Assembly (NCBI GenBank): GCA_000733915.1
Contig: JPOM01000001.1
Coordinates: forward strand, 2,351,001 to 2,415,000
Origin: Caulobacteraceae bacterium PMMR1
Lineage (GTDB): Bacteria > Pseudomonadota > Alphaproteobacteria > Caulobacterales > Caulobacteraceae
Direction of reading: 5' to 3'
DNA: 64,000 nucleotides
Part shown: in pieces, positions 45,865 to 53,436 of the stretch
Numbering within the stretch: position 1 is the stretch's first letter
Layout of the letters: each line of letters opens with the position of its first letter
Program-made: the position numbers and the translations under genes
Notes under the pieces: model-generated
Told to the model about the DNA's origin: nothing
The model's database searches: none
Seen by the model: only the letters and a program-made list of their open reading frames with translations

Positions 45865-45989
45865 AGCCGCATCCTGCCGGGGCGGAACGGCGCCGCCGGA
45901 CGTGCGTTTCCCGCCGCAACGGCCAAGCTCGCGCCCAGTCAAGCCAGAGAGGCCAGAGAGGAAGGGGCAAGCCAGCGGAGAAGAAGAAT

Positions 45990-46064
45990 TGGAGCGGGCG
46001 AGGCGATTCGAACGCCCGACCCTCACCTTGGCAAGGTGATGCTCTACCCCTGAGCTACGCCCGC
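45990..46064 (-). tRNA. tRNA-Gly (anticodon GCC)
   Basis: On the minus strand, 75 bases including an encoded CCA (45990-45992). The acceptor stem GCGGGCG pairs with CGCCCGC, the D arm is GCTCAGGGGTAGAGC, the anticodon arm is CACCT-TGCCA-AGGTG with GCC at its centre, and the T arm is TCGGGCGTTCGAATCGCC. All stems are intact. The region beyond its 5' end is the scar of a deleted IS and a truncated HlyD gene. Confidence 0.97.
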
Positions 46065-46115
46065 TCGCGACGTCCACGGGCGGCGGAAACCGTCGCCCGG
46101 CAGGAAGAGGCGGCG

Positions 46116-46144
46116 CTTATGGCAGACCGGCCCGGGGTTGGCAA
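46116..46144 (-). promoter_or_regulatory. Sigma-70-like promoter of tRNA-Gly
   Basis: On the minus strand TTGCCA (46139-46144) and CATAAG (46116-46121) are separated by exactly 17 bases, and the -10 box ends 52 bases before the mature tRNA 5' end. The IS remnant begins 15 bases upstream of the -35 box, so the insertion spared the promoter. Confidence 0.55.
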
Positions 46145-46158
46145 GCGGGCGACGGGGA

Positions 46159-46587
46159 TCAGCACATGTGAGACGGCGGGGTCTCTTTGGCCTGGGGCTG
46201 GGCGAGGTCGCGGGCTGGGGTGAGGCCGTCCAGGGCGCCGTGGGGCCGGTGGTGGTTGTAGAGGTGCTGGAAGGCGTCCAGCAGCGGGTTCAGCTTCTCG
46301 ACTGACCTCGGCAGGTCGTAGACGCCGTAGACCTCATAGCGCCAAGCGCCGTTGCAGCGCTCCACCGCGCCGTTGAGCTGGGGCCGCTTGGGCGGGAGCT
46401 CGTAGAGGATCAGGCCTTTGTCATGGCAGGCCTGCTCGAACTTAAGCCTTGAACTCCGAATCGCCGTCGACCTGGATGGCCTGCACCGGGAAGGGCATCT
46501 CGGCGATGACCTCCTTCGGTCTTGAGTCGGCAAACCCAAGCCTCAGGGACCCCCACCCAGGGTCAAGCCCGTCTCACATCTGTCTGA
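46159..46587 (-). mobile_element. Internally deleted insertion sequence with integrase-core (rve) transposase fragment
   Basis: Ends are related inverted repeats: TCAGCACATGTGAGACGG at 46159-46176 and, reversed, TCAGACAGATGTGAGACGG at 46569-46587. Between them only about 390 bases remain. These are some 60 bases of one end and the C-terminal third of a DDE transposase on the minus strand, with the catalytic glutamate region LNGAVERCNGAWRYEVY and FQHLYNHHRPHGALDGLTPA. The transposase is broken further by a shift near 46444 between DGDSEFKA and KFEQACHDKG. The N-terminal two thirds, with the HTH and first aspartates, are gone. No target duplication is seen at the flanks, indicating deletion or recombination after insertion. 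Confidence 0.82.
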
Positions 46588-47077
46588 ACCCGATCAGCGG
46601 CGCGACAGGCGTCGGCGGGCGCCGGCGGCGGGCCAGGTCATGGGCCTGAGCGTCTACAACGTCGGCGGCGTGGTCCAGCCTGCCCAGACCATCGCCCAGG
46701 TGGTGCCCAACGACGCCGGCCTGGTCATCCAGGCGCAGGTCTCGCCGTCGGACGCCGAGGACCTGCGCGTCGGCCAGGAGGCCACGGTGCGCTTCTCCTC
46801 CCTGCACGAGCGCAACCTGCCCACCATCAAGGGCAGGATCACCAACGTCTCGGCTGACAGCTTCACCGACGAGAAGACCGGCCAGCGCTACTTCAAGATC
46901 GAGGCGAAGGTCTCGCCCGAGACCCTGAAGATCGTGCAGCAGGCTCGCGGCGATCGCCCGGGCCTGCGCCCCGGACTGCCGGTGGAGATGGTCGTGCCGC
47001 TGAAACAGCGCACCGCCCTGCAGTACCTGCTTGAACCGCTCGGCCAGACCTTCTTCAAGTCCTTCCGCGAGCAGTGA
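46588..47077 (+). pseudogene. HlyD-type membrane fusion protein, N-terminus lost
   Basis: The C-terminal third of a type I secretion periplasmic adaptor. RAPAAGQVMGLSVYNVGGVV is the second half-lipoyl motif, followed by the beta-barrel region VVPNDAGLVIQAQVSPSDAEDLRVGQEATVRFS and the conserved end RPGLRPGLPVEMVVPLKQRTALQYLLEPL. The frame is open back to the IS end, where homology stops. A full adaptor has about 430 residues; some 160 remain, without membrane anchor or coiled-coil hairpin. An ATG at 46640 could be used but would give a non-functional piece. The ABC exporter gene that usually precedes it is absent. A relic of a lost type I secretion locus. Confidence 0.85.
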
Positions 47078-47109
47078 GGCGCGTATCGCCGCTCACCGCC
47101 GGCGCGACG

Positions 47110-47670
47110 TCAGCGCGGGGCGCGCTTGGCCAGGATGCGCTGCAGGGTGCGGCGGTGCATGTTCAGCCGCCGCGCCGTCTCGGAGATGTTGTGGTTGCAT
47201 AGCTCATAGACGCGCTGGATGTGCTCCCAGCGCACCCGGTCCGCCGACATCGGGTTCTCCGGCGGCGGCGGTTGGCCCCCTTCGCGAGCGGCGAGCAGGA
47301 CGCGGGCGACGTCGTCGGCGTCGGCGGGCTTGGGCAGGTAGTCGACCGCCCCGGCCTTCACCGCGGCGACGGCCGTGGCGATGTTGCCGTAGCCGGTCAG
47401 CATCACGACCCGAGCGTCGGGCTTCTGGGCATGGATGGTCTCGACCACCTGCAGGCCGTTGCCGTCCTCGAGCCTGAGGTCCAGCACCGCGAAGGCGGGC
47501 GGGTTGGACTTCACCGCCTCCACCGCCTCGCCGACGGAGCCCACAAGGGTCACCTCGAAGCCGCGCTGCTCCAGCGCCCGGCCGAGCCGGTTGCGCAGCG
47601 GCGCATCGTCGTCCAGCACGAGCACGGTCTTTTCGGGCAAAGCCTGGATCGCGGCAGAGAAATCCGTCAT
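47110..47670 (-). CDS. actR: Redox response regulator ActR/RegA/PrrA
   Basis: A 186-residue regulator of the RegA family, controlling respiratory, hydrogenase and carbon/nitrogen genes in response to electron-transport state. The receiver has D20-D22 acidic residues (LVLDDDAPLRNRL), phospho-acceptor D64 (AVLDLRLEDGNG), T92 (VMLTGYG) and K114 (YLPKPA). The proline linker PPPPENP leads to a Fis-type helix-turn-helix NISETARRLNMHRRTLQRILAKR, almost invariant in the family. The ATG at 47670 has GGAAGG upstream. The sensor ActS is its upstream neighbour on the same strand. Confidence 0.94.
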   Translation of the reverse strand: MTDFSAAIQALPEKTVLVLDDDAPLRNRLGRALEQRGFEVTLVGSVGEAVEAVKSNPPAFAVLDLRLEDGNGLQVVETIHAQKPDARVVMLTGYGNIATAVAAVKAGAVDYLPKPADADDVARVLLAAREGGQPPPPENPMSADRVRWEHIQRVYELCNHNISETARRLNMHRRTLQRILAKRAPR

Positions 47671-47722
47671 GTCGCCTTCCTGAACGCGTCGCCTGCCAAA
47701 ATGTCGCGGCGGCGGGAACGGT

Positions 47723-49009
47723 TCAAGCAATTTCACTGACCCCAAGCGGCGGCGGCCCCGCGTCCATGCGGCTGCGGGGCCAGCGCACCGTCACCACCGC
47801 CCCGCCCTGGCGGTGGTTATGGAACTGCACCGAGGCGCCCGTGCGCTCCAGCAGCGTCTTGGCGATGAAGAAGCCGAGCCCCATGCCCTGGTGGCCGGTG
47901 CGGCTGTTCTCGCCCTGGCTGCGGGTGGTCACATAGGGCTCGCCGAGCTTGGCGATCACATCGGGCGGGAAGCCCGGGCCATCGTCGCGGATGTCGATGG
48001 TGACGCTCTTGGCGTCGTAGTGGGCGATCACCTCGACGGCGGACTCGGCGAAGTCCGCGGCGTTCTCCACGAAGGCGGAGAGGCCGTGCAGCACCTCGGG
48101 CAGGCGCTTCACCTCCAAGATGTCGGCCCCCGGCGCGCAGGTCACCTCGGTGGAGATGAAGATCACCGGGTCGCGGTAGGGCTCGGCCACCTCCTCCAGC
48201 AGCTGCGAGAGGCTCATCCGGGCGTGGTGGGAGTCGCTGGCGTTCGGCGACTGGGAGAGCTTGCGCAGGATCTCGCGGCAGCGGTCGGCCTGCTGGGACA
48301 GGAGCAGCACGTCCTCCTGGATGGGCGAGTCCGCGGGCGTGCCGCGCGCGAGTTCCTTGGCCACGACCTGAATGGTGGCCAGCGGCGTGCCGAGCTCGTG
48401 CGCCGCCGCCGCGGCGAGGCCGCCGAGCGCCGAGAGCCTCTGCTCCCGGCTCAGCACCGCCTGGGTGGCCTGCAGCGCCAGCTCCATGCGGCTCGCCTCC
48501 TCCGAGGCCTGCCAGGCGTAGGCGGCGGTGAAGAGCAGGCCCGCCGCCAGGGCCAGTCCGCGCGCCGGCTCGTAGAACGCGGGAAAGACCGCAGCCTCGT
48601 GCGGTCGCACGGGGAAGGGCAGGGCCACGAAGTAGAGCAGCACCAGCATGGCGAGCGCCAGCCCGCCCACGACGCTGGCGTTGCGCGCCGGCAGGGTCGC
48701 GGCGGCGACGGCCACGGGGGAGACCAGCAGCAGGGCGAAGGGGTTCAGAAGGCCCCCCGTCAAGCCCAGGATCGCGCTCAGCTGCACGATGTCGAAGCCG
48801 AGCTGGCCCACCGCCTCCCGCTGGCCCGCCAGGCGGGCGCCGATGGCGGTGCGCCCGACCCAGGCGTTGACCACCGCCCCGGCCGCCACCACCACCAGAC
48901 AGCTCACCCACGGAAAGACGTAGCCCGCGACGAAATGCGCCGCCAGGACCGCCGCCAGCTGACCGATCAGCAGCGCCCAGCGCAGCACGATGAGGGTGCG
49001 CAGGCGCAC
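47723..49009 (-). CDS. actS: Redox sensor histidine kinase ActS/RegB/PrrB (N-terminus frameshifted)
   Basis: Partner of ActR. Six membrane helices carry the quinone-site heptapeptide GGLLNPF at residues 85-91. The H box has H204 (AAAHELGTPLATI), the redox-sensitive cysteine is C244 (ADRCREIL), and HATPase motifs DDGPGFPPDV and GMGLGFFIAK follow. As written the frame starts at GTG 49009, lacking the usual N-terminal 40 residues. These are found in another frame from ATG 49140 (MVQIAPAASPDLPPQ to ALEDW) and join if one G is added near 49025. The natural gene is therefore probably 47723-49140, about 472 residues. It lies 52 bases upstream of actR and is divergent from the SCO gene, the classical reg/prr-senC layout. 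Confidence 0.92.
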   Translation of the reverse strand: MRLRTLIVLRWALLIGQLAAVLAAHFVAGYVFPWVSCLVVVAAGAVVNAWVGRTAIGARLAGQREAVGQLGFDIVQLSAILGLTGGLLNPFALLLVSPVAVAAATLPARNASVVGGLALAMLVLLYFVALPFPVRPHEAAVFPAFYEPARGLALAAGLLFTAAYAWQASEEASRMELALQATQAVLSREQRLSALGGLAAAAAHELGTPLATIQVVAKELARGTPADSPIQEDVLLLSQQADRCREILRKLSQSPNASDSHHARMSLSQLLEEVAEPYRDPVIFISTEVTCAPGADILEVKRLPEVLHGLSAFVENAADFAESAVEVIAHYDAKSVTIDIRDDGPGFPPDVIAKLGEPYVTTRSQGENSRTGHQGMGLGFFIAKTLLERTGASVQFHNHRQGGAVVTVRWPRSRMDAGPPPLGVSEIA

Positions 49010-49236
49010 GCCCCGGCGGGCACCGCCCAGTCCTCCAGCGCCGCGGCCACGCCGGGCGAGGCGGTGCGCTGGCCGAACTCCAACGGAGCGTCATTCTGCG
49101 GCGGGAGGTCGGGAGAGGCGGCGGGGGCGATCTGGACCATGGCGGGCGGCGGTTGCGTCGTTCCGGCGCAGCAGGCGATTGCACCTGAACCGGAAAGAGT
49201 CTAGGGCGGCCTTCGCGCGCGAGCCTTCGTCCCGCG

Positions 49237-49881
49237 ATGAAAGCGAACCCTGAAGAGAAGCGTTCCGTGACGCGTTGGACCCTGCTCATCGCCGGCGTGG
49301 CGGTCGCCGCCGCCCTGGCGCTCACCGGCCTGATCCTGGCCCGCGGCGGGGGCGGAGGCCCGCCGGCGCCGGGGGCGCAGAGCGCGAGCGCGGGCGCGAT
49401 CGGCGGACCCTTCCGCCTCGTGGACCAGAACGGCCGGCCGGTGGACCAGCACGCCCTGGACGGGCGCTACAGCGCGGTCTTCTTCGGCTACACCTTCTGC
49501 CCGGACACCTGCCCGGCGACGCTTCAGAAGCTCCGCGCCGCCGCCGAACGGCTCGGCCCCAAGGCAGAGCGCTTCCAGGCGGTCTTCATCACCGTCGATC
49601 CCGAGCGCGACAGCCCGAAGCAGATGAAGACCTATGTGGAGAACCAGGCCTTTCCCAAGCGCATCCTGGCGCTGACGGGCACGCCGGCCCAGATCGCCCA
49701 GGCAGCCAAGGCCTATCGCGTCTACTACGCCAAAAGCGGCTCAGGTCCCGACTATAGCATGGACCACTCCGCCGCGATCTATCTGATGGATCCGAAGGGA
49801 CGGTTCGTTCAGGCCCTATCGGAGGCGGAGTCCCCCGACGACCTGGCGCGACAAATCGACGAGGCGATGGCGAAAGGCTAA
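49237..49881 (+). CDS. SCO1/SenC family copper chaperone
   Basis: A 214-residue membrane-anchored thioredoxin-fold protein that delivers copper to cytochrome c oxidase. A TM anchor covers residues 14-36 (WTLLIAGVAVAAALALTGLIL). The copper site is C88-PDT-C92 (FGYTFCPDTCPATL) with H178 (YSMDHSAAIYL). Conserved VFITVDPERDSP follows the second strand. Its position divergent from ActS/ActR matches senC beside regBA in phototrophic alphaproteobacteria, where SenC also feeds the signal to RegB. ATG at 49237. Confidence 0.94.
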   Translation: MKANPEEKRSVTRWTLLIAGVAVAAALALTGLILARGGGGGPPAPGAQSASAGAIGGPFRLVDQNGRPVDQHALDGRYSAVFFGYTFCPDTCPATLQKLRAAAERLGPKAERFQAVFITVDPERDSPKQMKTYVENQAFPKRILALTGTPAQIAQAAKAYRVYYAKSGSGPDYSMDHSAAIYLMDPKGRFVQALSEAESPDDLARQIDEAMAKG

Positions 49882-49969
49882 GCTTTCGCTTGGCGGAACC
49901 GCCCCGGTAACGCGACATTTGCGTCAAGCGGGTAGCTCAAGACCCGCAGGTGAACGCGATCGGGACCGG

Positions 49970-51217
49970 ATGCTCTACGCCCTCAATGAAGCCGCTTACC
50001 ATGCCGCGACGCCGCTGCGGCTGGCCGCGCGGGCCACGCGCGACCTCTTCGGCTCCTCGGCCAATCCCGCGGCAGGCACCGAGCTCGGCCGCACGGTCTT
50101 CGCTGCGGCGGACCTCTTCGCCAATGTGACGCGCCGCTATGGCAAGCCCGCCTGGAACATCGACACGGTCGAGGTGGACGGGACCGAGGTGCGCGTGCGC
50201 CAGGTGGTCGAGTGGGCCTCGCCCTGGTGCCAGCTGATCCACTTCGCGCGGGACCCCTCCGACATGCGCCGCACGGGCCGGCGCACGGTGGAGCCGGCGG
50301 TCCTGATCGTGGCGCCGCTGTCGGGGCACTATGCGACGCTGCTGCGGGGCACGGTGCGGCAGTTCCTGAAGGACCACGAGGTCTATGTCACCGACTGGGT
50401 GAACGCCCGGCAGGTGCCGGTGCTGGAGGGGCGCTTTGGCCTGGACGACTATGTCGACCACGTCCGCGCCATGCTGACGGCGATCGGCGGGCGCAGCCAC
50501 GTGGTGGCGGTCTGCCAGCCGGGCCCGCCGGTCCTGGCCGCCGCCAGCCTCATGGCCGAGGACGGCGACCCCGCCCGCCCGGCGTCCATGACCCTGATGG
50601 GCTCGCCCATCGACGCGCGCCTCTCGCCGACAGTGACCAACCGCCTGGCGGAAGAGCGCCCCTTCGCCTGGTTCAAGTCCAACATGATCTACACCACGCC
50701 CCCGCCCTATCCGGGGGCGATGCGGCGGGTCTATCCGGGCTTCGTCCAGCTCTACAGCTTCATGAGCATGAACGCGGAGCGCCACCAGGAAGCGCACTGG
50801 CGCTACTTCCAGAACCTGGTGAAGGGCGACGGCGACGCCGCGGAGCGCCACCGGGAGTTCTACGACGAGTACCTCAGCGTGCTGGACCTGACGGAGGAGT
50901 TCTACCTCCAGACCATCGACGTGGTGTTCCAGCAGTACCTGCTGCCCCGGGGACTGATGACCCACCGCGGCCGCCCGGTGCGGCCTGCGGCGATCAAGGA
51001 CATCGCCCTGATGACAGTGGAGGGCGAGGACGACGACATCTCAGGCGTCGGCCAGACCCAGGCGGCGCACGCGCTCTGCCCGGGCGTGCCGGACAGCGCG
51101 CGCGAGCTCTATGTCCAGCCGCACGTGGGCCACTACGGCGTGTTCAACGGCCGCCGCTTCCGCGAGGAGATCTACCCGCGCGTGAAGGATTTCATCGCCC
51201 GGGCCGAAGCGGCCTGA
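49970..51217 (+). CDS. phaZ: Intracellular polyhydroxyalkanoate depolymerase
   Basis: Mobilises stored PHB granules to 3-hydroxybutyrate oligomers. The 415-residue product has the nucleophile C182 in the lipase-box-like AVCQPGPPVLA, as in Cupriavidus PhaZ1 (Cys183), with the aspartate in MTVEGEDDDISGVGQT near 357 and the histidine in QPHVGHYGVFNGRRF near 387-392. The C-terminal domain KDIALMTVEGE is the family-specific part. Start at ATG 49970, supported by homology; the frame opens 17 codons earlier. It is convergent with the histidine kinase gene, 18 bases apart. Confidence 0.94.
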   Translation: MLYALNEAAYHAATPLRLAARATRDLFGSSANPAAGTELGRTVFAAADLFANVTRRYGKPAWNIDTVEVDGTEVRVRQVVEWASPWCQLIHFARDPSDMRRTGRRTVEPAVLIVAPLSGHYATLLRGTVRQFLKDHEVYVTDWVNARQVPVLEGRFGLDDYVDHVRAMLTAIGGRSHVVAVCQPGPPVLAAASLMAEDGDPARPASMTLMGSPIDARLSPTVTNRLAEERPFAWFKSNMIYTTPPPYPGAMRRVYPGFVQLYSFMSMNAERHQEAHWRYFQNLVKGDGDAAERHREFYDEYLSVLDLTEEFYLQTIDVVFQQYLLPRGLMTHRGRPVRPAAIKDIALMTVEGEDDDISGVGQTQAAHALCPGVPDSARELYVQPHVGHYGVFNGRRFREEIYPRVKDFIARAEAA

Positions 51218-51235
51218 GGCTCCGGGCTCGGGCGC

Positions 51236-52636
51236 TCAGGCCGGAAGACGCACGGTGGCCCGCAGGCCGCCGAGCGGGCTGGGCTCCAGGATCACGTCGC
51301 CGCCCAGTCCCCGCGCCACGTCCCGGGCGATGGCGAGGCCCAGCCCCACGCCCTTGACGTTCTGGTTGCGGGCGGCGTCCAGGCGTGAAAAGGGCTTGAA
51401 CGCCTCCTCGTAGCGATCCTCCGGGATGCCCGGGCCGTCGTCGTCGACGCAGATGTCGATGCCGCCCGAGGGCCGCCGCCGCGCCGCCACCGCCACCTTG
51501 TCCCCATGCACGGCGGCGTTCATCACCAGGTTGGAGATGGCGCGCTTGAAGGCCCCGGGCCGCACCTGGGCCACCAGGCGGGGATCGGCGTCGACCCTGA
51601 CCTCGGCCCCGGCCCGCCGCGCACCCTCGCCGACCTCCTGCAGCAGGGCGCGCAGGCTCACGTCCTGCATCGGCTCGCCCCCCTCGCCGCGGGCGAAGGC
51701 GAGGTACTCGTCGATCATCTGCTCCATCTCGTCCACGTCGCGCTTGATGGCCTCGATGCGCGGGCTGGGCGGGGCCAGGGCCGCCTCGAGCTTCAGGCGC
51801 GTCAGCGGCGTGCGCAGGTCGTGGCTGACGGAGGCCAGCAGGGCGGTCCGCTGGTCGATGTAGCGCTGGATGCGATCCTTCATGTCGAGGAAGGCGAACC
51901 CCGCCTGGCGCACCTCCCGCGCGCCGTGGGGCTTGAAGCCGGGGTCGGCGCCGCGCCCGAAGGCCTCCGCCGCCGCCGCCAGCCGCTCGATGGCGCGCAC
52001 CTGGTTGCGGATGAAGGCGATGGCGACCAGCGTCAGCAGCAGCGTGATCGCCAGGACCGAGATCACGAACAGCGGCCCGTGCGCGGCGAAGGCGCGGTCC
52101 CGCGGCGCGATGATCCGCAGCACCCCGCCGCTCACCTGCACCCGGATGTCGACGTAGGCCGGATAGCGCGTCGTATCGAGCCAGAAGGCCTCGGGGAGGG
52201 CGTCGTCGAGGGCTTGGCGAAGGCCGGCGTCCCAGGTCGGGAACAGCGAGGGGCGCGGCCCGGCGGGCAACCGCCGGCCGGGCTGGAAGGCCACCGACAG
52301 CGACTGCAGCCGATCCGCCTGCTCCTGCACCCGGGCGAGCCCGGCGGCGCTCGGGTCGCGCTCGAAGGCCTGGGCGATCAGGGCCACGTCGCCGGCGAGC
52401 CCCCGCGCCAGCTGGCGGTTCACGCTCGTCCAGTGCGCCTCGAAGAAGGCCCAGGTCACCGCGCCCTGCATCAGGGCGACGGGCAGGACGATGATCAAGA
52501 GCGAGCGGCCCCACAGCGAGGTCGGCAGCATCCGCTTCAGCGCCCGGGGCCGCAGCCGCCGGCGCAGGCACCGCCGCACATAGGCCCAATCGCGCTTGGA
52601 CCTCTCGCCCCTGGCCCTGCGTCCGTCTCGGACCAT
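51236..52636 (-). CDS. Sensor histidine kinase (EnvZ-like)
   Basis: A 466-residue inner-membrane kinase. TM1 44-64, a periplasmic domain of about 120 residues, TM2 189-209, HAMP 210-262, HisKA with H272 (ASVSHDLRTPLTRLK), HATPase with N box ISNLVMNAAVHG, G1 DDGPGIPEDRYEE and G2 GVGLGLAIARDVA. It resembles EnvZ-type kinases, whose partner OmpR is normally adjacent, but no response regulator gene flanks it on either side within the window. The first 35 residues are very basic; M36 (MLPTSLWG) may be the true start. It is divergent from the cupredoxin gene across 59 bases. Confidence 0.92.
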   Translation of the reverse strand: MVRDGRRARGERSKRDWAYVRRCLRRRLRPRALKRMLPTSLWGRSLLIIVLPVALMQGAVTWAFFEAHWTSVNRQLARGLAGDVALIAQAFERDPSAAGLARVQEQADRLQSLSVAFQPGRRLPAGPRPSLFPTWDAGLRQALDDALPEAFWLDTTRYPAYVDIRVQVSGGVLRIIAPRDRAFAAHGPLFVISVLAITLLLTLVAIAFIRNQVRAIERLAAAAEAFGRGADPGFKPHGAREVRQAGFAFLDMKDRIQRYIDQRTALLASVSHDLRTPLTRLKLEAALAPPSPRIEAIKRDVDEMEQMIDEYLAFARGEGGEPMQDVSLRALLQEVGEGARRAGAEVRVDADPRLVAQVRPGAFKRAISNLVMNAAVHGDKVAVAARRRPSGGIDICVDDDGPGIPEDRYEEAFKPFSRLDAARNQNVKGVGLGLAIARDVARGLGGDVILEPSPLGGLRATVRLPA

Positions 52637-52695
52637 GCCGCTGCACCGTCGCGTGGTTAATCCGGCGTCAAGCGCCGCGCGCCATAGTCTACACC

Positions 52696-53319
52696 ATGAT
52701 CCGGTTCGCGCTCGCCCTGCTCCTCGCCGCCCAGTCGGCCTGTCCCGCCCTCGCCGGCGACTTCAGCGTCCTGGTCAGGACGCCCGCCGGCCAGCCGGTC
52801 GCGGACGCGGTGGTCGCCCTCTACCCCGCCGGCGGCGCAGGATCTGCGTCCGAGCGCCTCAAGGGCCCCTTCGCGGTCAGCCAGCACGACCTCAGTTTCG
52901 ACCCCTTCGTCATCGTGGCGCCGGTCGGGGTGGAGGTGGGCTTTCCCAACAAGGACCCGGTGCGCCACCACGTCTATTCCTTCTCGCCGGCCAAGCGCTT
53001 CGAGTTGAAGCTCTACGGCAAGCAGGAAGAGCGTACCGTCACCTTCGACAAGCCGGGCGTCGTGGCCCTGGGCTGCAACATCCACGACTGGATGAACGCC
53101 TACGTCTTCGTGGCCGACTCGCCGTTCACGGTGAAGACGGACGCTGAGGGCCGGGCGCTGCTGCGCGGTGCGCCCGCGGGCGCGGCCCGGCTGAAGGTCT
53201 GGCACCCCTACGCCAAGGGGCCGGCGCTGGAGTCTTCGGTCCAGGTGGGAGCGGCGGCCCAGACCGAGACGGTGACCCTGGACGTCCGCCGCCCGCCCGA
53301 GCGGCGGCACAGCTACTGA
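52696..53319 (+). CDS. Periplasmic cupredoxin-like protein (methylamine-utilisation-like)
   Basis: A 207-residue exported protein: signal FALALLLAAQSACPALAG ending near residue 21, a carboxypeptidase-regulatory-like beta segment (VLVRTPAGQPVADAVVALYP), then a plastocyanin fold with copper ligands H91/H92 (PVRHHVYSFSP), C127, H130 and M133 (ALGCNIHDWMNAYV). All four type-1 copper ligands are therefore in place. A last beta domain TVKTDAEGRALLRGAP follows. Related proteins are annotated as methylamine utilisation proteins; no mau genes are near. Possibly an electron carrier or copper-binding protein under the divergent kinase. Confidence 0.85.
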   Translation: MIRFALALLLAAQSACPALAGDFSVLVRTPAGQPVADAVVALYPAGGAGSASERLKGPFAVSQHDLSFDPFVIVAPVGVEVGFPNKDPVRHHVYSFSPAKRFELKLYGKQEERTVTFDKPGVVALGCNIHDWMNAYVFVADSPFTVKTDAEGRALLRGAPAGAARLKVWHPYAKGPALESSVQVGAAAQTETVTLDVRRPPERRHSY

Positions 53320-53362
53320 CGGCCTGAGCGCCGGACGCGCCCGGCCGCTCCGGCTTGGAGGG

Positions 53363-53379
53363 GCGAAGCGGCGCTTCGC
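53363..53379. terminator. Perfect 7-bp hairpin between the cupredoxin and lysozyme genes
   Basis: GCGAAGC (53363-53369), loop GGC, GCTTCGC (53373-53379). It lies 44 bases after the cupredoxin stop. There is no T run, so termination is only a possibility. Confidence 0.4.
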
Positions 53380-53436
53380 GGCAGGGCGCTTGCCTCTCCC
53401 AGGCGCTATGAGCCCCTCGTGCGCCAAGTTGGGACG

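Noticed and set aside
45945..45965. Tandem GCCAGAGAG pair beside tRNA-Gly, considered as an attachment site
   Set aside because: Only two short copies, no integrase gene nearby and no duplicate of the tRNA 3' end elsewhere in the window.
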